NCBI GenBank assembly: GCA_013397435.1
Contig: VZRG01000448.1
Coordinates: forward strand, 186,131-250,130
Reading direction: 5' to 3'
Length of the DNA stretch: 64,000 nucleotides
Source: Erythrocercus mccallii
Lineage: Eukaryota; Chordata; Aves; Passeriformes; Dicruridae
Numbering within the stretch: position 1 is the first letter of the stretch; each line of letters begins with the position of its first letter. The notes under the pieces were generated by a model. The model was not told the origin of the DNA. It saw only the letters and a list, made by a program, of their open reading frames with translations, and made no database searches. Below, in pieces: positions 49,221-62,815 of this stretch. The translations under genes and the position numbers were made by a program.

Positions 49221-50364
49221 GACATTGACTTCACTGGCTTCTACTTTTATTCCTCATTTAATTACTTTTCTTGTTCACTCTTCTTTTGCAGTCTTAGTTG
49301 CATTTATTTTTTTTAAATTTTTTGGCATAATTCTAAAATTTGCTTTTCACTTTAATTTCCTCTGTGGATTGATAGGACTCTTGAAAGTTGGATTTGGTTG
49401 GTTTGCTACATGACTAAACTGATGAAATGGTATAAGCCATTCAGGAAAGGAATGAGCACTAACAACTGCTACTAACAAATTACTACCATCTACTGCAAGT
49501 TGTGAATATTCACAAGTCATGGACACCCTGCAGCAAAGAAATTAATCACCTAAGGGAATAATGCAAAATTAAAAATAGCAAATGAGAGTACTCAGTTGGA
49601 ACTATAAAATCAGTTGCATGTTATTTTCTAAACTCTAGTTTTATGACACTACTTATGAACTATATGATAAAATATATAGCCATGTATTTATATATAATAC
49701 AATACAAATACAATACTATTTTAAAATAAATTATATAAAGGCAAATACTCTATTGATGTGATAAAACCCAGAGAAAGACAACAACTTATTTAATATTGAT
49801 AAATGAGGTTTTTATAATTATTACTATAACCATACAAATGAAACATCAGGTAAGGTAATTTTTAAAGAAATAGGCCATTGACACGCTAGAAATCTAACAG
49901 ATTCACAATTTAGGTAATTTATACTGCATCCATATGTGCAGCTCCACAGGTTTTGTAGCCTTATTGGGCTGCTTTTATTTCCTTGTTTGATCAGTCTCCA
50001 GCACAGGGTGAAAGGATTGCTGACATAGGAGGAGAGGGGATGTTGTGCTGGGATAATTCCTCTAATACCAAGACTATCACAAACATACTTAAAGCTGACA
50101 TTGCATTAATAAGTAGCTCTCTGTAGGAAAACATTTTGTCACCCCCACAGACTTGCTCTGCCCTATCAAAATGAAACGAAAATCAGCTTTCTTATGGCAG
50201 CTCTTTTCAGAAGTCTAAAGTGCATTGTCCCATTTCCTGTGCAGACTGTCAGAGAAGGAAATAGAAAATGAAAGCAAAAGATCTGCTGTGAAAGTGCAGA
50301 AATGGACTACATCAAAAGGAGAAGTTTAAAAGGAAATCATATGGAAGAACAACTTCTCAGTAAT

Positions 50365-50833
50365 CATAGAACCAGAGAATGGCCTAGGTTGAAAGGGAAC
50401 ATAAAGATCATCTCGTTCCAATCTTCCTGCCATGGACAGGGGCACCTTCCACTAGATGAGATTGCTCAGAGCCCCATTCAAACTCTGCTAGTGCCTCACC
50501 ACTCCCAAAGTAAAGAATTTCTTCCTAATATCTAATCTAAACCTACATCCTTCAGTGTGAAGCCATTCCCCCTTGGCCTATCATTCCAGATGCATCTAAA
50601 TAGTCTTTCTCCATCTTTTCTGTTGGCTCCCTTCAGGTACAAGAAGGTCACACCTAGGTCACCCTAAAGCTTTCTCTTTTCCAGGATGAACAATCCCAAT
50701 TGTCTCAGCCTTTCCTCGTAGGACAGGTGCTCCATCCCTCTGATCAACTTGGTGGCCCTTCTTTGGATGTGCTCCAACAGGTCTATGATCCTCCTGTGCT
50801 GGGGACCCCAGAGCTGGATTGCAGTAACACCAT
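50365..50833 (-). mobile_element. CR1 LINE 3' region, about 470 bp
   Basis: Begins ATCATAGAACCAGAGAATGG and runs through TCTCAGCCTTTCCTCGTAGG, ATCAACTTGGTGGCCCTTCT to GACCCCAGAGCTGGATTGCA. Reverse-complement CR1 in intergenic DNA; frames on either strand belong to it. Confidence 0.95.
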
Positions 50834-50839
50834 ATTTAA

Positions 50840-53800
50840 AAAAGAAAAAACAACAAAATGAGGATGAAAAATATCCATGGTAGTGGTCATCCAACAGTGA
50901 AACTTCATATGAAAGGAAAAGCATGGATTTAATTTACTAAACAAGTGATCAGAAGTTTTAGTTAAAAATATTTAATTCTTTGTGTAATTCATTATTAAAT
51001 GTTGCCTGACTAAAAGTCACATAATACACATCAGTAATGTGTTACTCTCTCTTCAATGAACTTCTCATGTGTGTTTGACCCAGCAAGACGTAACTCAGTA
51101 GAGGAGTCATGGTAGCAGAGTCTTTGTACTCACCCTCTTTTCACCTGTTTCCAGAATAACTCAACTTGAAGGACTTGCTGAATCTTCTGTTTTCTGAAAT
51201 GTTATTTCTTATCTTGAGCTTCTTAGAGAAGATTGCAAAATTTTAGAAGCACATGCAGCATTAAAGATGTCAGAAATGAGCAATGTTATTCTTTTTAAAT
51301 TGGATTAGAGGTGGTAATAAACTATGCTATAGAACACAAAAGTGTTGAACAAATTCGGTAATATCTGTATTTTAATCAAGAGAAAGGTATGAAGGAACAG
51401 TGTCTCCATTTCTCCCCTGAAGTCATACTGTTTATGATAATTAAAAATCCAACCAATTGACCAACCTAATCCCTCCAAACCCACACTGAAAGAACCCAAA
51501 CCTGCTTTCAAGGCCATGGAACAATTTAAGTGTCCCTAGGTCTAGATTCTGTAGGTCTCAGTTGGCTGTGGTATGTCAAGGGTGGGAAGATAGAGAAGGG
51601 AATTGGACCTGATATCTGCCTTCAGTCCCTAAACATTCCCCAAATCCTGGGTCTAAGCATATATTGACATCTCTGAGTTGATGAGGTCTGGTGACCTCAT
51701 CACATTGAAAGATTTACTGTTGTGGGAAGATCCTATGGAGTCATGTGAGTATTTGCTCTGAGACACTGCCCAAGAAGTTTCACATGCACACCTAACAAGT
51801 TTCTAGGGGTGATCACTAAACAGAGGCATGGTATACCATTACCAATAATATGGTAATGATGATATAGTAATGGATTAAGTAACCAATACATTTACTTTGA
51901 GTGGAAGACCATATTGAAACTGATAAAAGGTTCTGAAGAGTTTTAGATTCCTGTCACACAAGCAAATATCTACGTTGTTTTGTACATTAATAGTTTAAAT
52001 TCTGTTTTTGAGTAAGACCATTACACAAAGGAAGAAAAAAAAAGCATAAATCCCTTACAGATTTTATACATCCCTTGAAAAGTGTTCAGAAATATGGATT
52101 AAGCTGAACTATTCCATTAAAAGATCCAAATAAATTCCTGGGGAGTAGTCTGGCTTCATGCTAACAGATCTATATCAGAAAAGTAATTAAAAAGGCACTT
52201 CTGTCATTAGCAATAGTTCTTCAGACTGTCTTGAAAAAAAAAAATTGCACAGAAAGCAAAACTGGAATTTATCACCTTTCCCTCAATTTGGAGGAAGGCC
52301 TTTTTAAAGCAAACAAAAAACTCTCCTTGTTGAAGCACATCCAGGAAGATCTCACAGGACAGCTCTGAGGTTCTTTTCTGGGTCAGTCCATCTGACTGGT
52401 TAGCTGAAGCTCAACATTCACTTCCTTTTCCCAGCAGAATCTGAAGTCGGACTCAGAGGAATATGTTTCTGAATATATTATAATAAAAAGTGGGTAAATT
52501 AAAAGTATCCAGAATGAAAATCTGTGATGAATCCAGTTGACATCAGTAGAAGTGATCACAGAACCAGCAACAGGCATTGAGAATAAAGGAAGATTTTCAC
52601 CTAATTTTAGAGACCCAATAGTGAGAGTAAGAATTTGCTTCTGGAGGCAATCAATTCCTTCTGATTGACTAAACATCATAAATAAATATTTTATCATAAA
52701 TTTCTAATTTTTTAGTAAATGAAAATTAGATAAAATGAGAATAACATGATGTCTTGCATTCACAAAATAAATTAATAGACCACATTAAATTATTTGGCTG
52801 AGTTTAAACCACTACATGCACATACTTATATTCCCCCTTACTATTAGGGTAAAAAAGGTGTGGATCATGGGAGCAAAGTGAAGACAGCAGCAATCAATGT
52901 GGCAAGTAAATGGGCTGAGTCAGGAACAGATATGGCACACCAGGGAAAGAATCAGAATCTTAACTCAGCCAATAACACTGCACGGCAAAATAGGCAGGTG
53001 AAAGACAAAGGTCAAGAATAAGTAGCAACATTATTGCTTCTCTGAATTCTCTGATTAATTGATGTAAAAGCCAGCGTGGAGCAGTCACTGAAAACAGTAA
53101 TAAATTTGCCATAATGTAATAGTTCCTCTAAATAAAACAAATCGCAGGAACATTGCTGTATATAAAGATTTGTGTCTTGTAGGCTAATATGGAAGCATTG
53201 AAAAGAAAATTCAAGTGGCAGGGGAACGGTTCTCCTCCTTTATCCTTACCTTTTGTTCAGAATGATAGAATAAATGCAAACTAAATTTTCTATACTATAC
53301 ATCACTGAGCTTTGTCATTATATATTTGTTTCCAAAGAGGCTTGAAAGAAAATCTTCATATCTGTTTGCAGGTTAAAGGCCATGAAAACACAGAAGAGGG
53401 AACAATCTGCAACAAAGACAGATATGGGGTAGTTTAGCCTCTTTCTGTCCTATGTAAACCATTTCAGGATATCTATAAGGTCTGCAGAATCTGGGGAAAA
53501 ATCTGGGGAAAAGTTTGCTGTCATTAAAATGCATCTTCATCTTTTGTGTAGTTTCCAGAAGTCTTTCCCAAGTTTGTCTATGATACTTAGAAAACTGTCA
53601 TTTTTCATGACTATTCAGAGATTTTTGTCTCAAAAATATGAAAACCAGGAAATTTCCTATTTACATAATAATTAAAGCATTAAGATCTGTATTTCATGAA
53701 TGTTACTTCAACTGTTCAATGAACACTCTTGACTGCAGATCTTGATAAGCATTGCTATGCCCTGTTCTACAAGATTGGCTTGCTGCAGGTACTTAAAAGG

Positions 53801-56800
53801 TCACTAAACTTTAATATTAAAAATGTGAATATCATCTGTTTCTCTGAAATGTTAAGTACTTTAAAATTGCCAGGTCCCCTTGTTAAATATTTGTCTCTTT
53901 CAGGCCAATTGATATTTAAACTGATCTCTTTTCTTATGACTCTGAAAAGCACTAACCATAGGTATCTTCATGACAGGAGAATTAAGAAATGCCTAAGGAG
54001 GAACAATAATCTCTATTGCTAACTTATACAATCAATAATACAAAGACAGCTTGTCTATAACCCTTTGGAACAATTTTGGAAATCTGTATGTTAAATATAA
54101 TCTGGTTTTATAAAACATTTGTCTATCTATTTGTTATGGATTTAACATTCTTAACTGTCTGAGATTCTGAAGGGCAGACCATAAGGAAAAAAACCTTTAA
54201 ATTTCTCCATTATTATACCTTTTGTTGCCACCTCATGTGGTTACTTTTTGTTGTCCACGACAGGCAGAGCAAAAGAAAATCAGATAAGTGGGTCAGAAAC
54301 AGATTACTCAAATAAAGGGAGAAGATAGGAAGAAGTAAATCTGAAATCTTTGTAGTTCACTACCAAATAGCACACAAAATGAGGTGAAAGCTGAGGCCAG
54401 AGAAACTGTAAGAGAGAACTGATAAGCATTTACCTACTGCTCAGTGTGTCAAGTGTAAGCATAAGCTTACTCTCTAAATGCACATATTCCAAAGCATATT
54501 GACAGCATGACATTTTTTGATGTCAAAAATTATCTACACATTCTTCCAAAAACATTCACCCTCAACCTTGCTCCTTTTCTTTTGAAATTTGTAATGCAGC
54601 TCTCAGTAGAAGCTGAGCCTGACTTGAAAAAGAAGATTTATATCAGGGCAGAATCCTTTGAAAAATCCCACTTTACACCTAACATAACAGCAAGATAACA
54701 ATTATGTTTGGGGTTTGGAGAAAAGGTATGGCAAGGAAACTATTGTACTTCATCTTAAAAGCTTCCCCAAACCACGTAACACAGATCACAAGCTCGAGCA
54801 CTAAATGATTTGGTCACTCATTATTCTTGTCCTCTGTACATGACCCTCAAAATAACTACTGAACTAAAAGCAATTTATATTCTTTTAGACACATGTGGAG
54901 AGATAGGTCAGACCTCTATGATAATCCAATTAGCTTCTTGCACCAAATGAACTTTTCATATTGGATGTTTGACAAGATGATAAACAAAATTATGTACAAT
55001 TGTTTTGTTATTTTTATTTTTAACACGATAGTTATTTTAGTGACAGGTAACACAGAAGGATGAGGAAAGTGCTGTTGGATTTTGAAAGCAGCTAAGCATG
55101 TAATTACTTTTGCAGAGATTCTAATAACTGGGCTCATCTATTTGAACAGGAGTCCAAATTGTGGTCGTTGTGTTCAAATTGGTCCTCATTACCCATTGTA
55201 GGTACTAAAAGAGAACACTCTTTATTTCAAAACTCTTTAAATGTTCCCAAGATACTGAATGGAAAAAATGTTTTATAACCCTCCATTGTTGAATCTATCA
55301 ACAACTTCTTTATTTTAATGCCTGTCTAAATTGGGAAAAAAATACCTGATATCAAACACAGCAGCACACAGGAAATACTAACAATGATATTTGAAATTTT
55401 ATAGCTATTACAAGCCTTCAGCCTCAATTTGTCTTCATTTAAAAATTGGAATTGCCACTGCAAAAACAATGAGAACTGGACAACTGAGACACAGGACTAG
55501 TCTGCATGGAAGGATTTACATCCCAATGTAAATCAACCCTGACAGGTTTCATATGCTTTGGAGGAAAAGAAGCAAACAAATGAAAACAAAAAGAGAAAAA
55601 ACTTGCTCTTTTAAGTCAGTCTGAAACATGGGAAAAGCATAAAAATTATTACAAACAGATCAAATGCAATGATGCTAAAAATCAGGCCTTACAAAACCCC
55701 TATAGAAGTGACCAACATTTCAGATTTCATACATTATTTTTCTCTTGTAGGAAGGAAGGAAGTGTCAGGCAATGGGAACGGGACTATTCAGTGCAATTCT
55801 ACAAAAAGTATTTTAAAGCTTGCAAATATATCTGCATTTTAGCTTCTGTATTAGCTTCTAATCACTGCAATTGCACAAGAGTTTAAGCATTTCCAGCTAA
55901 CACATATATCAATTATTTCAAAAGAAAAGTCAAAACCCTGCAAACATTATATTGCCCATAAATTCTCTGATTTTCTCCCAACTTTGCAGAATAACATTTT
56001 GAATCAATTTATGTTCAAAAATATGCCTTGTAAAGTACAAGCCCAGCAGATGGATTTGAGATCTCTGGGTTTTTTTATCTACATATAGAATTGATGAAAG
56101 ATTACAGAAGCGGAACCAAGTTGGAAATTCTATAGCTAAAAATAGCTGCAGTTCCCTCTTTCATACCTCTGTCAATTCTTCAAATTATAAGTGGAAAATT
56201 AAGCTGTTTAAGTCACAAAAGACTAAACTTGAATTTGAAATTATAAGATTATATTGAGTTGAAAATATAATTTCAGGAATCATTGTTAGTGTACAATTGT
56301 ATTGCAAGATTTTCTTGTTACTTCCAACTGGAAAAAAATCCCTACATATTTACAGTTTACTTATTGTCTTGGGGACAAAAACTTTTAGCACAGTCTGCTA
56401 TAAACTTGCCTGAAACTCTCTGCTCTGGAAGAATAAGGACTCTTAAGTCTAACAAGTTTTTAGAGATTTAAGTTGACAGAGCAACAGAGATATTACACTC
56501 AGAATCTGTAAATGCTGAATAAGTCCCACATATTTTATAACAAATATTAAGCCTCTATTTCTTTTCCAGAAGTAAGAAAGAATAATCATGACAGATGACT
56601 ACTTCTAAAAGAGCAGACATGACAATGTAATCTGGTTTATTTCAATTTGGTTGGGTTTTTTTCTTATTTCTTAAATAAAATATTTTCCTACACTGTAGCA
56701 CACATCTGACTTTCTTCCATGAGCTTAGAGTTTCATTTGAGGACACTAATATCCTGCATTTTTCTTCTCTCCCCCAGTAATACTTGTTTTTGCTGGTTAT

Positions 56801-57000
56801 CTCTGAGATGTTATCTTTGAGATCAAGTTTATCCAAGAGAAAAAGGTACTCATAAATAATAAAGTCAAATTGTGTCGCCACAGGTATTTTTGCAGCATTA
56901 AAAAAAAAAAAGAAAAGAGTATGTAGAGGCTGAAAACAACATAATCTCCCACAAAAGAACCAATTTTCACTGCAGTCACATGAACACATGAACAGTCAAA
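50840..57000. other. Intergenic DNA, nothing recognised
   Basis: About 6 kb of AT-rich sequence. It has short open frames, the longest 104 codons on the minus strand at 52697-52383, with no recognisable domain and no splice or promoter context. No CR1 tail, RNA gene or tandem repeat stands out. Confidence 0.5.
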
Positions 57001-57011
57001 TATAAAGAACA

Positions 57012-57087
57012 AGGGGGAAGTAGGAGGTAAAATTCAGGGGGGTAAAATTCAGGGGGAAGTAGGCTGGTAAAATGCCTGGTAAAATTG
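57012..57087. repeat. Short imperfect tandem repeat, GGTAAAATTCAGGGGG-type
   Basis: GGTAAAATTCAGGGG occurs twice in succession. Two GGTAAAAT copies follow, and GGGGGAAGTAGG is also present twice. Confidence 0.75.
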
Positions 57088-57840
57088 TGTAATAGTACAA
57101 CTGTACAAACAATAATATTTATACAAAGTCTAAACTATTGAGAAGTAAAAAGATAATGGAATTATAATTTCTTCCTGATGTATAATTTCATATGTTCTCT
57201 ATTGGCTAGGAATTATGTGAAACAAATTAAAATATTTAGAGGTATTTTTGTTTAAAAATATTTTGAAACCATGTGCCGTAAATACGTGAAAAACGTGACA
57301 CTTTTGAAACAGATGAGGTAGTTAATAGCATTTGCACCACCCTTGGGAAAGTCAACAAAATATGCTTGGTTATTCAGAAATCACAGAAATGGAGACAAAC
57401 CACTTGCTAAATAAATGACAAAAGTTGAATTTTCACTTAATTTTTAATAACTAAAATCCACAATCATGAGAGGAAAAATAAAAATATGGAGAATTAGGAG
57501 ACATTTTGTCCAAATTGAGGTTTAGATTTGGTAAGATGAAAGTTAAAGAGGAAACATGTTGAAAGGCTTTGCCAGAAAATTAGAAAAAAATGCAATCCAG
57601 GTAAAAAATACCAGAAATATTAGAAAAGGTTAAAAAAAAGAAAAGAGAGAGACAAGGTAATGAGTTTTGAAAACACTACAATGCATAAACTAATCCATGA
57701 CATAATGTGGAAAAAAACCCCAGAACTGCCAAAGATGAGTAATTCAGGTATTAATATTTTTTCTTTCTTAAAGAATCTAATTGTTTACTCTTCTCTACAG
57801 TAGTGTGAAATTTTGCGTGTTATAGTGAAGAAAGTATCTG

Positions 57841-57985
57841 TTAAACACTAATTAATTAGTTAATTTATAAATTACTTTTATAATTATATAAATTATATAA
57901 TTATGTAATACTCTCAATATATTATATAATACTAATTTATAAAATAGTATAAATTATTTAATTAATTAATTAACTAATTAAACTG
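57841..57985. repeat. AT-rich low-complexity stretch with TAAT units
   Basis: Almost pure A/T, including TTAATTAATTAATTAACTAA and related partial palindromes. It sits about 85 bp before a CR1 copy. Confidence 0.8.
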
Positions 57986-58069
57986 TTGAAAAAAACTGTG
58001 AGTATATAATGGGAAGCTGAGGGACATTTCTCAGGACCTGTGATGATAGGATACTGGGTACAAACTAAA

Positions 58070-58299
58070 GGAGAGGAAACTTAGGTTAGATATTAGGAAG
58101 AAATTCTTCCTTGTTAAAGTGGTGAGGCCCTGGCACAGGTTGCTCAGAGGAGCTGTGGCTGTCCCATCCCTGGAAGAGTTCAAGGCCAGGTTGAATAGTG
58201 GGAACCTGGGATAGTGGAAGGTGTCCCCACCCCTGGGCAGGGGATTGGAACAAGATGATTTCTAAGGTCCCTCCCAACCCTTTAACATTCTATAATTTT
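58070..58299 (+). mobile_element. CR1 LINE 3' region, about 230 bp
   Basis: Contains TTAGATATTAGGAAGAAATT, CAGGTTGCTCAGAGGAGCTG, TAGTGGAAGGTGTCCCCACC, and ends near CATTCTATAATTTTATT. Plus-strand CR1. Confidence 0.95.
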
Positions 58300-58439
58300 A
58301 TTCTGACTTGCTGAAGAATGAGAAACATGTTCACCTCTAAAATTTTGTATAGAAATCTGTCTACCAAATGTGTCAGAGCACTGCATTTGCCTGGTTGCAG
58401 GGATCTGGGAAAGGATGCTCTAAATTTCCCTTCCTGAAT

Positions 58440-58860
58440 GTGACTCTGTGGACATTAAAGCTGTATTTGCACTACAGCTGGGTAGGGACAAACACACCCC
58501 CTGTGACTCCTACAGAGGTGCCATCGGTCTTGGGTTGACAACACAACTTCCAAACCATAGCGAGGAATTCCAAAGGTTCAGTGAGATTTCCCTAAGATAA
58601 GCTACATGCATTTACACTGTTTTGCATTGCTAACATGATGTTATATGGAATGGAAGTCTGACTTTGTCCCAGCCTAATATCTTGCTAAGCCTCACCCTGC
58701 TCACGGTGGGAATCAGAATGGGAAATAGAGAAAACCTTGGCACTGCTCAGCCATAGCCAAAATATGAGAGTTTCAGGCATGGTTATAAAACACGTTGCTA
58801 TACAGGCTGCTATGAAGAAGGTTACCTCCACCCCAGCTGGACCCAGTACAATAGATAAAA
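58440..58860. mobile_element. Possible LTR-retroelement remnant
   Basis: This block contains CTTGGCACTGCTCAGCCATA, GTTGCTATACAGGCTGCTAT and CCCCAGCTGGACCCAGTACA. It resembles a dispersed sequence I recall from songbird genomes and associate with endogenous retroviral elements. No terminal repeats, primer-binding site or coding frame was identified. Family and edges are uncertain. Confidence 0.35.
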
Positions 58861-59684
58861 AGAGTATTACTTACTCTCATGATGCAATTTAGTGAGTAAA
58901 AAAATATTAATTAAGTAGATATGATAACCACTACGTCTACTTCAGTGATGTGGAGCTTTCACATTGGTGACAGTTGGCGACAGTAAATGACAAGGTAAAG
59001 AGAGGGAAAAAAAAGAAAAAGTGAGGATATTTTTTCCAATACTTACCACTATTTAGGTAATAGGGAATTTTAACCTCCTGGAAAGGAAACTTAAGTAACA
59101 GCTCTGAAAAGTTTCAAGAAGGTATGAACCCTTGCATTAACAAAAGTCGCAGCCAGACCAATATTGTTAAAAATCACACTCCTTGCTTGATCTGCTACCC
59201 TTTTGGAAACAATATATTCAATATCAGAAGACATCCACTGTGTTTATTGTTGAATCTTATTCTCTGCACAGTGTTCCTATCTTAACTCAGACAAATAAAA
59301 CATAGTTTTCCCTATTAGGAAAGAAGTTTTTAAGTTCTCATTGATCAGGTTTTATACTGCTGCATGAACCACTGGGATTTCTGCTTTTGCTACAGGATTT
59401 AGACTGACTATCCCTTCTCTTTAACTTTCACTGTCATGTTCCACTGTGCATTGAAGTCAACATTACAAATTTTAAACAGAAATTTGACTGTAGCATATCC
59501 ACTGGGCTCACCGAACAACATATCAGTAGTGAAAATTTTGGGACCTGCTGGACAGCAGTCTGTTTTCAGACACCTGAAGATATATCTTTCTAGAAGTCCT
59601 GCTTCATAAGGAGTGGTTAATGTACACAGATTTTAGGCTCCTAAAAGGAACTTTTTCAAGAACTTCTGAAAGTTTCTGAATTAG

Positions 59685-59772
59685 TGGGAAGTGTCTCTGT
59701 CCACTGCAGGGAGCTGGAACTTGATGATCTGTAAGGGTTCTTCACACCCAGGCCATTCTGATTCTCTGACAA
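59685..59772 (+). mobile_element. CR1 LINE 3'-end fragment, about 90 bp
   Basis: AGTGGGAAGTGTCTCTGTCC, then GAACTTGATGATCTGTAAGG and CAGGCCATTCTGATTCTCTG. Plus-strand CR1 3' terminus, diverged. Confidence 0.85.
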
Positions 59773-60385
59773 TGTGTAATAGAATATTAGACTATGTCAA
59801 TGTGAGTGGGAAATAGCTTGTTTCCAGCTGTATGACATCCTTCTATTGGCTAAGTGCACATTTAGGCAAAGCCCTTACCATCTGTACCCCTCACAGATTT
59901 CTCTGAGTCACATAACCTTTTATGTTTTCTAAGCACATTCTGGGTTCTCTAAAGAAGAGGGGGTTTTGGGCTATATCAGATTAAAACTGTGCTCTTTGAG
60001 CTGGCTCAGCTAATCCAGACATGACTGAAGAGGGGTCAGAGAGCATTAGCCCTTCACTCCATACCACTGAAGTGCTGACAGAACACGGCATGTGGCCTCC
60101 TCCTGCTGCCTAACTACATCAAAGAAAATCCAGGCAGGTGATCCAGGGGATTGTGGTGCTGATGAAGAGATACATAGGTTTAGTAGCATGGACAAGGGAG
60201 ACAAATTCAGGACCTACATTCAGGCTTGATTCAGTGGGCTAAATATGGAACCAGAGTCTGGCAGCCCTGCAAACACCTTGAGTCATTTGCTCCTTCCTTG
60301 ACCTTAGACATCAAGGTAGGCATAGTGAATAAACTAATTACAATTTTTTCTAGAATTTTAAAGAGGACTTTTAAGCTGAGAACTG

Positions 60386-60436
60386 AAGCTTTCAGTTCTT
60401 AAAAGCTTTGAATTCTTAAAAGCTTTCAGTTCTTGA
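60386..60436. repeat. 17-bp tandem repeat, three copies
   Basis: Three adjacent 17-bp units of the form AAGCTTTCAGTTCTTAA. The middle copy differs at two positions (GA for CA, AT for GT). Each unit contains a HindIII-type AAGCTT. Confidence 0.85.
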
Positions 60437-62554
60437 AAAAGAAGAGAGTTTTGGAAAAAGTCAGTGTTTCCTGTTTTGGAGTCAATATAAAATTCTAGGT
60501 AAATGACAGTTGAAAAAAAAATGCTGGCTTTTGGCTTAGGTTTTTTGGTGGGTTTTTTTTGTTTGGGTTTTTTTTTTTTTTGTCTCTGTGTTGATCTCAT
60601 CCAGACTTGGCTTTTTGCCTGGTCATTTCCTAGTGCCCAATGGGAAACATCAAGGAGACTGATGCATCAACTTTCACTATCTGCAAACTAAGAAAGAGAA
60701 AAAGAAAAAAGGACCAATTTCATGCCACAAAGAGTCTAAAGTGATAGTGTAGGGAAAAGGTTTCAAATGCCATTACCTGCTGTCAGAAATGGATCTTTAA
60801 TGGCAGATAAAAGCTGATCATGTCCCTAAAGTAAAATAAACTAAAGGATGACAGCAAAAAATATTCAGAGGGAGTGAAAGGAAAGTCCTTTGCTTTGGAA
60901 TCAGGCCATAAGGAAAAGTGCAGCTAAGGAGAATTCATTTTACAATCTTCCCCAGGCTGTGTTAGCCCTCTTGCAATTTTAGAGAATAATAGAACTAAAA
61001 TGTTCTTTCCTGGAGCTCTGAGTTCAGCTTCATTAGGTCTTCTTTCTGTATATTGGAATTTAGATAGCAGGGATTTATGTCCCTTTCATCACCCAAAATG
61101 GACAGATACAGACCATTAAGTTGCCTCTTCTAATATCTGGAAATATCAGCTAAGCTTAGGGATGTAGTACATGTTGCTCCAGAAACAACCCACCCTTTCT
61201 CTAGGAATTATGCCAACTAACTCCTACAAATCCAGCTGGTCATAGCTGGAAGTTGATGTTAACTTGATTTTAACCTGATCCAAAGCCTACTTGAATTGAG
61301 AGACTCTCACAGACATCACCATTGCAGCCATCACTGGTCATAGAGGAAGCTTCAGGACATCACAGAGCAGTGATTGTATTTATTAAAAAAAATAAAAAAA
61401 TCATACTTTCATTTTAATCTAACTACACTATGTACTTATAGTGGTTAAATAAAACTGAAATTCAATGTAAATATCTCAGATTTCAGTAGTATTTTAAATC
61501 TATATTCAAATACAGATTTTTAAACATATATTTAATTAACAATGTTTAAAAGTAATTTTCTAACACTGTAGTGTATATCTTGAGTTATTGCATTTAAAAA
61601 AGCCAGCTTAATTTTAAACTCTTCTCAGCATGTAAAAAGGAGCTAAGCCACATTAAAAATCCCTACATTATTTCAACTAATAACTTTATTTGAAAACCAC
61701 CCAAGTTTAGTCTCACATTTTAACAAGTGTTTAGGTGAGATGGTGATGATCTTGAGAATGGTTTTAAAATAGCTTCCATGTTCATGAATACTAAACAAAT
61801 TAATTGTTGAGGGAAACGTATTACTGCAGCAGTTGGAAAATCAACAAGAGGAAATTAAACCTGATTCATAATTTTAACACTGATTCAGTAAAGTATGGAA
61901 ACACATGCTTAAAGCTAACACAGAGCTGGTAAGTCAAGTCAGCCTCAAAGTGAAGTAAAAAGTCCTCCCTCTGAGGAATGTCTGTTGAACCAGAGAGATT
62001 ATCCAAGGGTAGAAATTTAGTTGGAGCATGAAAAAATAATTAAGGGAATATGTGCCAATAAAACCAGCAAAGGAGTAAACGTTTGTTTATTAGAAATTTC
62101 AGCCACATTTATATAGCTAGAGAAGTGAATATTGCAAGTGTGGGTTAAGGCCTTACCTCTAAGTATGGATGAAAAAGTTCTGGTTAGGGAGTACTTAGTA
62201 TTAAACACATGCTTTCAGTTAACTGGGTCTGAGGAAATTTTTCTTAAGGTGATTAAAAACCCACGAAGCCTCTAAATTAATCTTAAACTACTAGTGTTAA
62301 AGGACTTCAGAAGGACTTTCACCATGTAATGTATTTCAAAAAAAAAAAAAGAAAAAAAAGTTGACCACAACCGCCAAATCCACCATTGCAGTTTCAATTC
62401 CCAGGCCAAATGTCTGGAATACAATGGAAAAAATACTCCAATTCATTGCAAGCATCCCAAATGACACAGAGATGTCAGGAAAACATAGAAGTCAAAACAT
62501 GGATATTTTAAAAATAATTCACTCAGAACAATCTCATTCAACTTTTTTCCCCCA
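60437..62554. other. Intergenic DNA, nothing recognised
   Basis: AT-rich. It includes a T/G-rich low-complexity run near 60541-60582 and A-rich runs near 61383-61400 and 62338-62359. No gene or clear repeat family was seen. Confidence 0.45.
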
Positions 62555-62815
62555 GGAGAGGAAGAGAGCAGGTTTAGACTAGATACCAAAAAAAAGAAAA
62601 AAAGAAAAAAAAAAAAAAAGAAAAAGTCCCTCCAAGAGTGGTGAGGCACTGGAACAGATTTCCCAGAGAAGTTTTGGATGACCCATTCCTGGAAGTGTTC
62701 AAAGCCTCTGAATAACTGATCTAGCTGAAGGTGTCCCTGCTCATAGCAGAAGGGTGTAATGAAATGATCTTTAAGATCCTTTCTAACTCAAACCATTCCA
62801 GAATTCTATGATAGC
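62555..62815 (+). mobile_element. CR1 LINE 3' region with internal A-rich expansion
   Basis: Contains AGCAGGTTTAGACTAGATAC, then an A-rich tract (62587-62625), then GAGTGGTGAGGCACTGGAAC and a CCAGAATTCTATGAT end. The A-rich tract replaces the usual AGGAAGAAATTCTT segment of CR1. Confidence 0.92.

Noticed and set aside
48884..49228. 114-codon open frame on the plus strand
   Set aside because: Falls within an old CR1 copy in reverse orientation; derived from the repeat.
52383..52697. 104-codon open frame on the minus strand
   Set aside because: No recognisable domain, no promoter or splice context, and length within chance for AT-rich DNA of this size.
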